A stretch of DNA of 64,000 nt. Origin: an uncultured Dorea sp. Lineage in GTDB: Bacteria > Bacillota > Clostridia > Lachnospirales > Lachnospiraceae. Location: positions 18,507-82,506 of the forward strand of contig CAJTQA010000008.1 of assembly GCA_910578455.1 (NCBI GenBank). The letters run 5' to 3'. Position 1 is the first letter of the stretch; each line of letters opens with the position of its first letter. This document shows positions 27,178 through 35,826 of the stretch, in pieces. Under the pieces are notes generated by a model that did no database searches, was not told the DNA's origin, and saw nothing but the letters and a program-made list of their open reading frames with translations. A program made the translations under genes and the position numbers.

Positions 27178-27292
27178 AAGTTAAAGTTACGGACAATGAT
27201 TTAAGAAAGCAACGTGCGGCGCTGCCGTGCGGTGGGGGCAGGCCCACTGGAAACAGGGTCTGTCCTTGTATGTGTTATAAGGGAGACTGATT

Positions 27293-28012
27293 ATGAATGT
27301 TCCGCAGCATATTGCGATTATATTAGATGGAAACGGACGCTGGGCGAAGTCTAAGGGAATGCCCCGCAATTACGGCCACGCGCAGGGCAGCAAGAATGTG
27401 GAGAGGATATGCGAAGAGGCGTGGCGCATGGGTATTAAATACCTTACAGTGTATGCGTTTTCCACGGAAAACTGGAGCCGTCCAAAGGACGAGGTGGACG
27501 CGCTTATGAAACTCCTGCGTAATTATATGAAGACCTGTCTGAAGACGGCGAAGAAGAATGATATGAAAATCCGGGTCATTGGCGACATCCGCAGGCTTGA
27601 CGAGGATATAAGGACCCGGATTGTGGAGCTTGAGGAGGCAACCAAGGATAACGGCGGGCTGAATTTCCAGATTGCCATCAACTATGGCAGCAGAGATGAG
27701 ATTGTACGCGCGGTGAGAAAGATTGCGGCAGACTGCGCGGAAGGAAAGATTGGGAGCCAGGAGATTGACGAGAAGGTATTTGGACAGTATCTGGACACAC
27801 ATGACATTCCGGATCCCGACCTGCTGATCCGCACCAGCGGAGAGCAGCGTCTGTCTAACTACCTTCTCTGGCAGCTTGCCTATACGGAATTTTATTTTAC
27901 AGATGTGCCGTGGCCCGACTTTTCAAAGGAGGAGCTGGTAAAGGCAATAGAGCAATATCAGGCGAGAGAGCGGCGGTACGGAGGTGTAAAGGAGGAGCAG
28001 GAAGATGTTTAA
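27293..28012 (+). CDS. uppS: Isoprenyl transferase (undecaprenyl diphosphate synthase)
   Basis: 239 residues. It makes the C55 lipid carrier for cell wall synthesis. The catalytic Asp12 is in ILDGNGRWAKSKG, the FSTENWSRP motif stands around residue 65, and the C-terminal RTSGEQRLSNYLLWQ and ELYFTDVPWP-type segments are present (here TEFYFTDVPWP). It overlaps cdsA by 8 bases. Confidence 0.95.
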   Translation: MNVPQHIAIILDGNGRWAKSKGMPRNYGHAQGSKNVERICEEAWRMGIKYLTVYAFSTENWSRPKDEVDALMKLLRNYMKTCLKTAKKNDMKIRVIGDIRRLDEDIRTRIVELEEATKDNGGLNFQIAINYGSRDEIVRAVRKIAADCAEGKIGSQEIDEKVFGQYLDTHDIPDPDLLIRTSGEQRLSNYLLWQLAYTEFYFTDVPWPDFSKEELVKAIEQYQARERRYGGVKEEQEDV

Positions 28013-28811
28013 AACCAGGCTGTTAAGCGGAATCATACTTGTCATTGTGCTGGTTGCGACCGTTGGCTGCGGCGGCGCGGTGCTTTTTTCGGTTCTTGGG
28101 ATTATCAGTTTAATTGGCTTGTGGGAATTATATAAAGTGGTTGGCGTGCATAATAAAGTATTAGGAGCTTGCGGCTATCTGGCTGCGGCAGGTTACTATG
28201 GGCTCCTTTTTGCCGGGCATATGGAGCATGTCATGATGCTTTCCATTGCATTTTTAGTGCTGGTAATGGCAGTTTATGTGTTTGCATTTCCGGCATTTCG
28301 CGCAGAGCAGGTTATGACTGTATATTTCGGGCTTTTTTATGTGGCGGTAATGCTGTCTTTTGTGTACCAGACGAGAATGCTCCCGGACGGAGGAACTGTC
28401 GTGTGGCTGATTTTTCTCAGTTCCTGGGGATGCGATACATGTGCGTATTGCGTGGGAGTGCTGTTCGGGAAACATAAGATGGCACCGAAACTCAGCCCGA
28501 AAAAATCCGTGGAGGGCGGAGTCGGCGGGATTGCCGGCGCAGCGCTTTTAGGGGCATTGTTTGCATTCCTGATGAACCGCTGGGGAGGAGCTCAGGCAAA
28601 TCCTCTGCACTATGCGGTCATATGCGGGTCAGGCGGCGTGATTTCCCAGATCGGGGATCTGGCGGCATCTGCGATTAAGAGGAATCACGATATTAAGGAT
28701 TACGGGAAACTGATTCCCGGGCATGGGGGCATCCTTGACAGGTTTGACAGTGTGATTTTTACCGCGCCGGTCATCTACTATCTGACGATGCTTCTGGCAG
28801 GAAATATCTGA
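28005..28811 (+). CDS. cdsA: Phosphatidate cytidylyltransferase
   Basis: 268 residues with about seven hydrophobic segments. It makes CDP-diacylglycerol for phospholipid synthesis. The C-terminal signature begins SPKKSVEGGVGG and ends KDYGKLIPGHGGILDRFDS, with the catalytic aspartates. It overlaps uppS, which points to coupled translation. Confidence 0.94.
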   Translation: MFKTRLLSGIILVIVLVATVGCGGAVLFSVLGIISLIGLWELYKVVGVHNKVLGACGYLAAAGYYGLLFAGHMEHVMMLSIAFLVLVMAVYVFAFPAFRAEQVMTVYFGLFYVAVMLSFVYQTRMLPDGGTVVWLIFLSSWGCDTCAYCVGVLFGKHKMAPKLSPKKSVEGGVGGIAGAALLGALFAFLMNRWGGAQANPLHYAVICGSGGVISQIGDLAASAIKRNHDIKDYGKLIPGHGGILDRFDSVIFTAPVIYYLTMLLAGNI

Positions 28812-28828
28812 ATGGGAGAGTTTGATTT

Positions 28829-29971
28829 ATGAAGAAAATATCCATATTGGGGTCTACAGGCTCCATTGGAACCCAGACATTGGAAGTTGTGCGGGAAAAC
28901 GGAGACATCAGTGTGCTGGGGCTGGCGGCAGGGAGCAATATTGACCTTCTGGAAAAGCAGATTCGGGAATTTCATCCGGAAAAGGCGGCAGTCTGGTCGG
29001 AGGAAAGGGCGAAAGAACTGCGCCTTAGAATCGCCGACACGGATACAAAAGTGTATTCCGGCATGGAAGGACTGATAGAGATTGCAGTCATGGAGGGCGC
29101 GCAGATGGTCGTGACGGCCATTGTGGGGATGATCGGTATCCGCCCGACTATGGAGGCCATAAAGGCAGGGAAGGATATCGCCCTTGCCAACAAGGAAACG
29201 CTTGTGACGGCAGGGCATCTGATTATGCCGCTTGCGGAGAGGCGCGGCGTGTCCATCCTGCCGGTGGACAGCGAGCACAGCGCAATCTTCCAGTCTCTTC
29301 AGGGGAATGAGGCGAATCAGGTAAAAAAGATACTTTTAACAGCATCGGGAGGTCCTTTCAGAGGGAAGAAACAGGAAGAGCTTTTGGAAATCCGTGCACA
29401 GGATGCGCTGAAACATCCGAACTGGACTATGGGAGCGAAGATTACAATTGATTCTTCGACCATGGTAAATAAAGGCCTTGAAGTAATTGAGGCCAAATGG
29501 CTTTTCGGCTTGGGCGTGGAGGATGTGCAGGTAGTCGTACAGCCTCAGAGCGTCATCCATTCCATGGTGGAATATGCGGACGGGGCGGTGATGGCACAGC
29601 TTGGAACGCCGGATATGAAACTTCCGATCCAGTACGCGCTCTACTACCCTGAGAGAAGATACCTTCCGGGGGAGCGGCTTGACTTCTGGAAAATAGGGAA
29701 ACTGGATTTTGAAAAGCCGGATATGGATACTTTTTACGCCCTTAAGCTTGCTTATGAGGCAGGGGAGAAGGGAGGCTCTCTCCCGACGGTCTTCAATGCC
29801 GCAAATGAGCTGGCTGTCAGCATGTTCCTGAAAGGTGACATTAAGTATCTGGAGATTGTAGAGATTATTGAGGACTGCATGAGCGTCCATAAAAATATAG
29901 AAATACCGTCCCTGGAGCAGATATTAGAGACTGAGGCTGCAGTATATGAACGGATCAACAGCAGGAGGTAA
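28829..29971 (+). CDS. dxr: 1-deoxy-D-xylulose-5-phosphate reductoisomerase
   Basis: 380 residues. It makes 2-C-methyl-D-erythritol 4-phosphate with NADPH in the MEP isoprenoid pathway. The NADPH loop GSTGSIGTQTLEV is at residues 8-20, the active site segment ILPVDSEHSAIFQ around 148, and TIDSSTMVNKGLEVIEA around 208. It lies upstream of rseP, and the stop codon TAA shares a base with the next ATG. Confidence 0.95.
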   Translation: MKKISILGSTGSIGTQTLEVVRENGDISVLGLAAGSNIDLLEKQIREFHPEKAAVWSEERAKELRLRIADTDTKVYSGMEGLIEIAVMEGAQMVVTAIVGMIGIRPTMEAIKAGKDIALANKETLVTAGHLIMPLAERRGVSILPVDSEHSAIFQSLQGNEANQVKKILLTASGGPFRGKKQEELLEIRAQDALKHPNWTMGAKITIDSSTMVNKGLEVIEAKWLFGLGVEDVQVVVQPQSVIHSMVEYADGAVMAQLGTPDMKLPIQYALYYPERRYLPGERLDFWKIGKLDFEKPDMDTFYALKLAYEAGEKGGSLPTVFNAANELAVSMFLKGDIKYLEIVEIIEDCMSVHKNIEIPSLEQILETEAAVYERINSRR

Positions 29972-31011
29972 TGGATAATTTGGGCATTATATTAGCGATA
30001 TTAGTTTTCAGCTTTATTGTTTTTTTTCATGAGCTGGGGCATTTTTCCCTGGCGAAGCTTAATGGGATTGAGGTGGAAGAGTTTGCCATCGGCATGGGGC
30101 CAAATCTGGTGTCTAAAGAATATAAGGGAACCCGGTATTGCCTGAAAGCATTCCCAATCGGAGGGATGTGCGTGATGGGGGAGGATGAGGAGGCGACAGA
30201 CTCGCCTTCCAATTTTAACAATAAGCCGGTGTGGGCAAGGATTTCCGTTATAGCGGCGGGACCGGTTTTTAACTTTATACTGGCATTTGTTTTTTCCGTA
30301 ATCCTTACACTTATGATCGGGTATGACGCGCCTGTCGTCGGTGTCGTAGAAGAGGGATACCCGGCTTACGAGGCGGGACTGCAAAGTGGAGATACGATTC
30401 TTAGGATGAACGGGAAAAAGATACACATTTTCCGCGACATTACGTCATATAATCAGTTTAATCAGGGAAAAGAGACGGAAATCGTATATCTGCATGACGG
30501 AGAAGAGAAGTCTGCCAACATTATGCCGAAGATGGATGAAGAAAGCGGATATTACCGGTTCGGATTCAGCAGCTCCGGGTATTCGAAGGCTAATATAGCC
30601 ACTGCGGCGCAGTACGGGATGTACGGGGTGAAGTTCTGGATCGATACGACGCTTGACAGCCTGCGGATGCTTGTTACAGGAAAAGTAGGCGCGGATCAGC
30701 TGTCCGGGCCTGTGGGGATTGTGAGTGTTGTGGACGATACTTATAAAGAGAGCCGTCAGTACGGCGTATTTAATGTGATAGCGCAGCTTCTCAATATTGC
30801 AATCCTTGTGTCGGCAAACCTTGGCGTCATGAACCTCCTGCCCCTTCCAGCGCTGGACGGGGGGCGGCTCGTGTTCCTTGCCCTGGAGGCAGTGCGCCGG
30901 AAAAGGATACCGCCGGAAAAGGAAGGCTATGTGCATCTGGTAGGCATCACGCTTCTTATGGTGCTGATGGTATTTGTAATGTACAATGATATCCGCAGGA
31001 TTTTCTTTTAG
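29971..31011 (+). CDS. rseP: Site-2 intramembrane metalloprotease (RseP family)
   Basis: 346 residues. Zinc site His20-Glu-Leu-Gly-His24 lies in the first membrane helix. A PDZ domain (about 115-185, EEGYPAYEAGLQSGDTILRMNG) follows, and the C-terminal NLLPLPALDGGR supplies the third ligand. It cleaves membrane-bound anti-sigma factors or signal peptides. Start: ATG 29971 overlaps the dxr stop but stands only two bases after AGGAGG; TTG at 29980 has better spacing and would give LGIILAILVF as the beginning. Last gene of the block; no terminator directly after it is clear. Confidence 0.9.
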   Translation: MDNLGIILAILVFSFIVFFHELGHFSLAKLNGIEVEEFAIGMGPNLVSKEYKGTRYCLKAFPIGGMCVMGEDEEATDSPSNFNNKPVWARISVIAAGPVFNFILAFVFSVILTLMIGYDAPVVGVVEEGYPAYEAGLQSGDTILRMNGKKIHIFRDITSYNQFNQGKETEIVYLHDGEEKSANIMPKMDEESGYYRFGFSSSGYSKANIATAAQYGMYGVKFWIDTTLDSLRMLVTGKVGADQLSGPVGIVSVVDDTYKESRQYGVFNVIAQLLNIAILVSANLGVMNLLPLPALDGGRLVFLALEAVRRKRIPPEKEGYVHLVGITLLMVLMVFVMYNDIRRIFF

Positions 31012-31058
31012 AGAAGATTGTCTAAAATGTATAATAAATTTTTGCTAAACTGAATAAA

Positions 31059-31072
31059 GTGATATATATCAC
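31059..31072 (+). promoter_or_regulatory. CRP/FNR-like palindrome upstream of ldh
   Basis: GTGATATATATCAC is a perfect 14-bp palindrome close to TGTGA-N6-TCACA (first T replaced by A). It lies 38 bases before the -35, the place of an activator site. Confidence 0.45.
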
Positions 31073-31109
31073 AAAAATACAAAGAAGTGCATTTTTATAC
31101 AAATTTTGC

Positions 31110-31138
31110 TTGTCTATTGGACGTGTTTGTGATATTAT
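31110..31138 (+). promoter_or_regulatory. Promoter of ldh and probably the hdr-frd cluster
   Basis: TTGTCT, 17-bp spacer, TATTAT. No terminator is visible between ldh and hdrB (45-bp gap), so the transcript could continue through the whole cluster. Confidence 0.55.
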
Positions 31139-31144
31139 TAACAA
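31127..31144 (+). promoter_or_regulatory. Rex-type operator over the ldh -10
   Basis: TTGTGATATTATTAACAA differs from the TTGTTAA-N4-TTAACAA form at two places and covers the -10 hexamer. Rex represses fermentation genes at low NADH/NAD+. A second, looser copy, TTGTTAAAATAATAACGA, lies at 31195-31212. Confidence 0.65.
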
Positions 31145-31147
31145 AGG

Positions 31148-31185
31148 TGGAATCTGAATAGTGGAAAGTAAGATTCCATTTTTTT
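31148..31185 (+). terminator. Intrinsic terminator/attenuator hairpin in the ldh leader
   Basis: TGGAATCT (31148-31155) pairs perfectly with AGATTCCA (31171-31178), followed by seven T. It stands between the promoter and ldh. ATTCCA (31173-31178) can instead pair with TGGAAT (31185-31190), which would break the terminator. It could also simply end read-through from rseP. Confidence 0.65.
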
Positions 31186-31227
31186 GGAATTGAGTTGTTA
31201 AAATAATAACGAAAAGGAGAAGAAACC

Positions 31228-32175
31228 ATGAGCAGCAAAATTACAATCATTGGAGCAGGAAGCGTAGGAGCTACGATTGCCTACACATTGTCCGGACAGG
31301 ATATCGCGTCAGAGCTTGTTCTGATTGATATCAACAAGGCGAAGGTAGAAGGGGAGGTAATGGATATCGAGCAGGGAACCTGTTTCAGAGACCCCATCTC
31401 TATCAAGGCGGGAGAATATGCGGATGCAAAAGATTCTGACATCGTAATTATTACATCCGGTATTGCGCGTAAGCCGGGACAGACAAGAATTGAGCTTACC
31501 CAGACGAATGTAAATATCTTAAAAGAGATTACCCCAGAGATTGTAAAGGCGGCTCCTAAAGCCCTTTACATCATCGTAAGCAACCCAGTGGACATTATGA
31601 CATATGTATTTACAAAGATTTCGGGACTTCCGGAGAATCAGATTATCGGTTCTGGTACAGTGCTCGATTCTGCGCGCCTTCGCTGCGGGCTTTCCGACCA
31701 CTTCAAGGTTGCTCAGAGAAATATCCACGCGTATGTTTACGGCGAGCATGGAGATACTTCCTTTATCCCATGGTCTGCAGCGCGTATTGCCGGTGTCAAT
31801 GTGGACGATTACTATGAGATGGCAGACCATATCGGCAAGCATTTTGAAAAACTGGATAAAGATGCGATGCTCACTTACGTACAGAAATCGGGCGGCCAGA
31901 TCATCTCCAATAAGGGCGCAACTTTCTATGCGGTGACGAGAGGCGTGTGCAGGCTGTGCGGATTCCTTCTGTCGGCGTCTGAGACCGTGACTACTGTTTC
32001 TTCCATGATGCATGGAGAGTACGGCATCGAGGATGTGTGCCTGAGCACTCTGACATTAGTAGGGCCCAACGGAATCCAGGGCAAGATCCCGATGAAACTT
32101 ACGGACGAGGAAGTTGCACTGCTTAAGAAGAGTGCGGACGCATTGAAGGATGTTATCGCTCAGATTGAACTGTAA
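31228..32175 (+). CDS. ldh: L-lactate dehydrogenase
   Basis: 315 residues. It interconverts pyruvate and L-lactate with NADH. The Rossmann loop GAGSVGATIAYTLSG is at residues 8-22, the catalytic His lies in YVYGEHGDTSF around residue 173, and substrate Arg sits in ARKPGQTR. Length and motifs are those of bacterial LDH; malate dehydrogenases of the same family are less likely because the loop before TR carries Q (specificity residue) as in LDH. It is first in the cluster, under a Rex-like operator. Confidence 0.9.
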   Translation: MSSKITIIGAGSVGATIAYTLSGQDIASELVLIDINKAKVEGEVMDIEQGTCFRDPISIKAGEYADAKDSDIVIITSGIARKPGQTRIELTQTNVNILKEITPEIVKAAPKALYIIVSNPVDIMTYVFTKISGLPENQIIGSGTVLDSARLRCGLSDHFKVAQRNIHAYVYGEHGDTSFIPWSAARIAGVNVDDYYEMADHIGKHFEKLDKDAMLTYVQKSGGQIISNKGATFYAVTRGVCRLCGFLLSASETVTTVSSMMHGEYGIEDVCLSTLTLVGPNGIQGKIPMKLTDEEVALLKKSADALKDVIAQIEL

Positions 32176-32219
32176 GCAGACAAGGGTTTGAGAATATTAG
32201 GAAAGGAAAATGTGAAACT

Positions 32220-33011
32220 ATGAAGTACAGCTATTATCCGGGATGCACTTTGCGGACGAAGGCGAAGGATTTGGACGACTACGCCAGAGCCAGCGCAAAG
32301 GCTTTAGGGTTTGAACTGGAAGAGATTGAAGACTGGCAGTGCTGCGGCGGCGTGTACCCTCTCGGCACAGACGAGATTGCTACGAAACTTTCCTGCGTGC
32401 GCGCGCTTAACGCGGCGAAGGAAAAGGAGCAGGAGCTTGTGACAGTCTGTTCCGCATGCCACCATGTCATGAAACGGGTGAACGACGACATGAAAAATGT
32501 GGAAGACATCTGCACCAGGGCGAACAATTACATGGAATTAGACGAGCCATATAAGGGTGAGACAAATGTCTTGCATTTCTTGGAAGTGCTCCGCGACAAG
32601 GTTGGTTTTGACGAGCTTAAGAAAAAAGTGGTAAATCCCCTTACGGGTAAGAAGATTGGCGCTTATTACGGCTGCCTCCTTCTCAGGCCGGGAAAAGTAC
32701 TTAACTTCGACAATCCGGAAAATCCGAAGATCATGGAGGACTTTATCCGTGCCATCGGCGCAGAGCCGGTGATCTATCCGTACCGCAACGAGTGCTGCGG
32801 CGGATACATATCTTTGAAGGAAAAAGAGATGGCAGAAAATATGTGCGACAAGATCACAGAGAGCGCGGAAGGTTTTGGGGCAGACATGCTCATCACCGCC
32901 TGCCCACTGTGTATGTATAACTTGAACAAGAGCAGCAGGCGGGAGATTCCGGTAGTTTATTTTACGGAAATTTTAGCAGAGGCTCTTGGGGTGAAGGAGG
33001 TGCAGGCATAA
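32220..33011 (+). CDS. hdrB: Heterodisulfide reductase-like subunit B (two CCG domains)
   Basis: 263 residues with both CCG cysteine-rich motifs. The first uses Cys9, Cys41-Cys42, Cys77 and Cys80; the second uses Cys152, Cys192-Cys193, Cys228 and Cys231. In methanogens these bind two non-cubane [4Fe-4S] clusters that split CoM-S-S-CoB. The organism is not a methanogen, so the true disulfide or other acceptor is open; here the neighbours suggest the fumarate reductase-like subunits take these electrons. It shares one base with hdrC. Confidence 0.88.
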   Translation: MKYSYYPGCTLRTKAKDLDDYARASAKALGFELEEIEDWQCCGGVYPLGTDEIATKLSCVRALNAAKEKEQELVTVCSACHHVMKRVNDDMKNVEDICTRANNYMELDEPYKGETNVLHFLEVLRDKVGFDELKKKVVNPLTGKKIGAYYGCLLLRPGKVLNFDNPENPKIMEDFIRAIGAEPVIYPYRNECCGGYISLKEKEMAENMCDKITESAEGFGADMLITACPLCMYNLNKSSRREIPVVYFTEILAEALGVKEVQA

Positions 33012-33400
33012 TGAGCGCGAAGAAAAAACAAGCTGAACTTATCGAAGAAATCAGCGGCGTAAATCCGTTAAAATGCATGAAGTGCGGCAAGTGCTCTGCC
33101 TCATGTCCTTCTTACAATGAGATGGACATCAAGCCTCACCAGTTTGTATCCTATGTGATCAACGAGGATGTTGAGAGCCTTGTAAATTCAGCGTCTCTCT
33201 GGAAATGCCTCTCCTGCTTTGCCTGCGTGGAGAGATGTCCGAGAGACGTAAAGCCAGGGAAACTTATTGACGCTGCAAGACAGATGGTGGTGCGCCAGAA
33301 AGAGCAGACTTACCTGTCGCCGGACGAGATACCGGAACTTCTCGACCCGGAGCTGCCGCAGCAGTTATTAGTCAGTGCTTTCAGAAGATACAGGAGGTGA
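33011..33400 (+). CDS. hdrC: Heterodisulfide reductase-like subunit C
   Basis: 129 residues. Two [4Fe-4S] motifs: Cys22, 25, 28, 32 (CMKCGKCSASC) and Cys66, 69, 72, 76 (CLSCFACVERC). HdrC passes electrons from HdrA to HdrB. The start overlaps the hdrB stop, and hdrA follows after 6 bases, so the three are made together. Order B-C-A differs from the common A-B-C order. Confidence 0.88.
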   Translation: MSAKKKQAELIEEISGVNPLKCMKCGKCSASCPSYNEMDIKPHQFVSYVINEDVESLVNSASLWKCLSCFACVERCPRDVKPGKLIDAARQMVVRQKEQTYLSPDEIPELLDPELPQQLLVSAFRRYRR

Positions 33401-33406
33401 TAGAGC

Positions 33407-35395
33407 GTGCAGAGGATAGGAGTATTTGTCTGCCACTGCGGAAGTAATATCGCAGCAACGGTAGACGTAGCGAAAGTAGCAGAGATGGCGCTTATGGAGC
33501 CGGGAGTTGTCCACGCTGAGGATTACCAGTATATGTGTTCTGAGGCGGGACAGGCGAAGATTGCGGACGCCATCCATGAGAAAAAATTATCGGGCATTGT
33601 TGTATGTTCCTGCTCTCCGCGGATGCATGAGGCGACTTTCCGCAAGGCGGCGGAGCGTGCGGGATTAAATCCATACATGGTAGAGATTGCTAACATCCGT
33701 GAGCACTGTTCATGGATTCATAAAGATATGGAGGAGGCTACCAAGAAGGCGGTCATCCTGATGCGGGCGGCAGTTGCCAAAGTGAATTTGAACACGCCGC
33801 TGCAGCCGGGCGAGAGCCGGGTGACCAAGCGGGCGCTCATTATCGGCGGCGGTATCGCAGGCATCCAGACGGCCCTTGATATCGCGGACGCGGGCTATGA
33901 GGTGGACATCGTGGAGAAGACCCCCAGCATCGGCGGAAGGATGTCACAGCTTGACAAGACTTTCCCGACTCTTGACTGTTCCGCGTGTATTCTGACCCCG
34001 AAGATGGTGGAGGCATCCGCCCACGAGAAGATTAACATCTATACATACAGTGAAGTGGAGAATGTCAGCGGATTTGTGGGAGACTTTACGGTAGACATCC
34101 GCAAGAAGGCAAGAAGTGTAGATATGGATAAATGTACGGGCTGCGGCGTCTGCCAGGAGAAGTGCCCGTCTAAGAAAGCGCCCAGCGAGTTTAACCGCGG
34201 GCTCAATAACCGCAGCGCGATCTACACCCCGTTTGCACAGGCAATCCCCAACGTGCCGGTGATTGACCGTGAGGCATGCATCAAGTTCAAGACCGGAAAG
34301 TGCGGGATCTGCTCAAAGGTCTGTCAGGCAGGAGCCATCGACTACGAGCAGAAGGATGAGATCATTACCGAGAAGTACGGCGCGATCGTGGTTGCCACAG
34401 GGTTTGACACGATCAATCTTGAAAAGTACGACGAGTACGCTTACAGCCAGAGCAAGGATGTCATCACGTCCTTAGAGCTTGAGCGTGTCATGAATGCCGC
34501 AGGGCCGACCCACGGCCACTTAGAGCGTCTCTCCGACGGCAAAGCGCCCAAGGAGATGGTATTTATCCAGTGCGTAGGCAGCCGTTGTGCTGACGACAGA
34601 GGAAAGCCTTACTGCTCAAAGATCTGCTGCATGTACACCGCAAAGCATGCGATGCTCATCCGCGACAAATATCCGGATGTGAATGTGACGGTATTTTACA
34701 TCGACGTGCGTACGCCGGGCAAGAACTTTGACGAGTTCTACCGGAGGGCTGTAGAGCAGTACGGCGTGAATTATATTAAAGGACAGGTTGGGAAGGTCAT
34801 CCCGCAGCCGAATGGAAAGCTGTTAGTCCAGGGCTCAGACCTTCTTGACAACAGGCAGATTTTAAAAGAGGCGGATATGGTAGTGCTTGCCACAGCCATT
34901 GAGCCGAACCCGGATGTAAGAAAGATTGCGACGATGCTGACGGCAAGCATCGATACGAACAACTTCCTGACGGAGGCTCACGCAAAGCTGCGTCCGGTAG
35001 AGTCCCCCACCGCGGGTATCTTCCTCTCCGGCGTGTGCCAGGGGCCGAAAGATATTCCGGAGACGGTTGCACAGGCCGGTGCGGCTGCGGTTAAGGCCAT
35101 CGGGCTTTTGGCGAAGGATAAGCTTTTGACCAATCCGTGTACGGCACATTCTGACGAACTTCTCTGTAACGGATGCTCTACCTGTGAGAACGTATGTCCT
35201 TACGGAGCCATCACCTACGAGGACAAAGAGGTCAATGACCACGGCATCCGCGAGGTACGCCGCCTGGCTGTTGTCAACAGCGCTCTCTGCCAGGGCTGCG
35301 GCGCTTGTACTGTTGCGTGTCCGTCAGGAGCTATGGACCTTCAAGGGTTCTCAAACAGACAGATAATCGCGGAGGTGGATGCAATATGTCGATAG
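33407..35395 (+). CDS. hdrA: Heterodisulfide reductase-like subunit A, bifurcating flavoprotein
   Basis: 662 residues from a GTG preceded by AGGAGGTGA. The N-terminal ~130 residues hold the HdrA cysteine domain (CSCSPRMHEATFR, then REHCSW). The FAD-binding loop GGGIAGIQTALDIADAGYE is at about 143. Four [4Fe-4S] motifs follow: CTGCGVCQEKC, CGICSKVC, and C-terminal CNGCSTCENVC and CQGCGACTVAC. HdrA carries the FAD thought to bifurcate electrons between ferredoxin and HdrB. No TGA/Sec codon is present. It overlaps the next gene by 10 bases. Confidence 0.9.
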   Translation: MQRIGVFVCHCGSNIAATVDVAKVAEMALMEPGVVHAEDYQYMCSEAGQAKIADAIHEKKLSGIVVCSCSPRMHEATFRKAAERAGLNPYMVEIANIREHCSWIHKDMEEATKKAVILMRAAVAKVNLNTPLQPGESRVTKRALIIGGGIAGIQTALDIADAGYEVDIVEKTPSIGGRMSQLDKTFPTLDCSACILTPKMVEASAHEKINIYTYSEVENVSGFVGDFTVDIRKKARSVDMDKCTGCGVCQEKCPSKKAPSEFNRGLNNRSAIYTPFAQAIPNVPVIDREACIKFKTGKCGICSKVCQAGAIDYEQKDEIITEKYGAIVVATGFDTINLEKYDEYAYSQSKDVITSLELERVMNAAGPTHGHLERLSDGKAPKEMVFIQCVGSRCADDRGKPYCSKICCMYTAKHAMLIRDKYPDVNVTVFYIDVRTPGKNFDEFYRRAVEQYGVNYIKGQVGKVIPQPNGKLLVQGSDLLDNRQILKEADMVVLATAIEPNPDVRKIATMLTASIDTNNFLTEAHAKLRPVESPTAGIFLSGVCQGPKDIPETVAQAGAAAVKAIGLLAKDKLLTNPCTAHSDELLCNGCSTCENVCPYGAITYEDKEVNDHGIREVRRLAVVNSALCQGCGACTVACPSGAMDLQGFSNRQIIAEVDAICR

Positions 35396-35826
35396 AAAAT
35401 AAAAATTTTAGACCGAAGATCGTAGCATTCTGCTGTAACTGGTGCAGTTACGCGGGAGCTGACCTTGCAGGCAGCAGCCGCCTTTCCTACCCGGCGGATG
35501 TAAAAGTAATCCGCGTTCCCTGTTCCTGCCGCGTGAACCCGATGTTCATCCTGCGGGCGTTTGAGAAGGGGGCGGACGGCGTGATCATGTGCGGCTGCCA
35601 TCCGGGAGACTGCCATTACAGCACCGGAAATTACTATGCGAGAAGGCGTATGACGCTCCTTTTCTCCATGCTGGACTACATCGGCGTGGAAAACGGGCGC
35701 ACGCGTGTAGAGTGGGTATCTGCCGCAGAGGGCGTGAAGTTCTCTGATACCATGAACAGCTTTGTGGAGAAGATTTACTCACTGGGCGAAAACGTAAGAT
35801 TGGGGGATTTAAGATGCAGGAGTTAA
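35386..35826 (+). CDS. MvhD/FlxD-like [2Fe-2S] protein
   Basis: 146 residues from ATG 35386 in the end of hdrA. Five cysteines in FCCNWCSYAGAD, VPCSCRVNP and MCGCHPGDCHY match MvhD, the link between HdrA and its electron donor. In Desulfovibrio-type clusters the homologue is FlxD, part of the NADH-oxidising FlxABCD unit. It lacks any hydrogenase neighbour here, so the Flx type is the better reading. It overlaps the following gene by 13 bases. Confidence 0.85.
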   Translation: MSIENKNFRPKIVAFCCNWCSYAGADLAGSSRLSYPADVKVIRVPCSCRVNPMFILRAFEKGADGVIMCGCHPGDCHYSTGNYYARRRMTLLFSMLDYIGVENGRTRVEWVSAAEGVKFSDTMNSFVEKIYSLGENVRLGDLRCRS

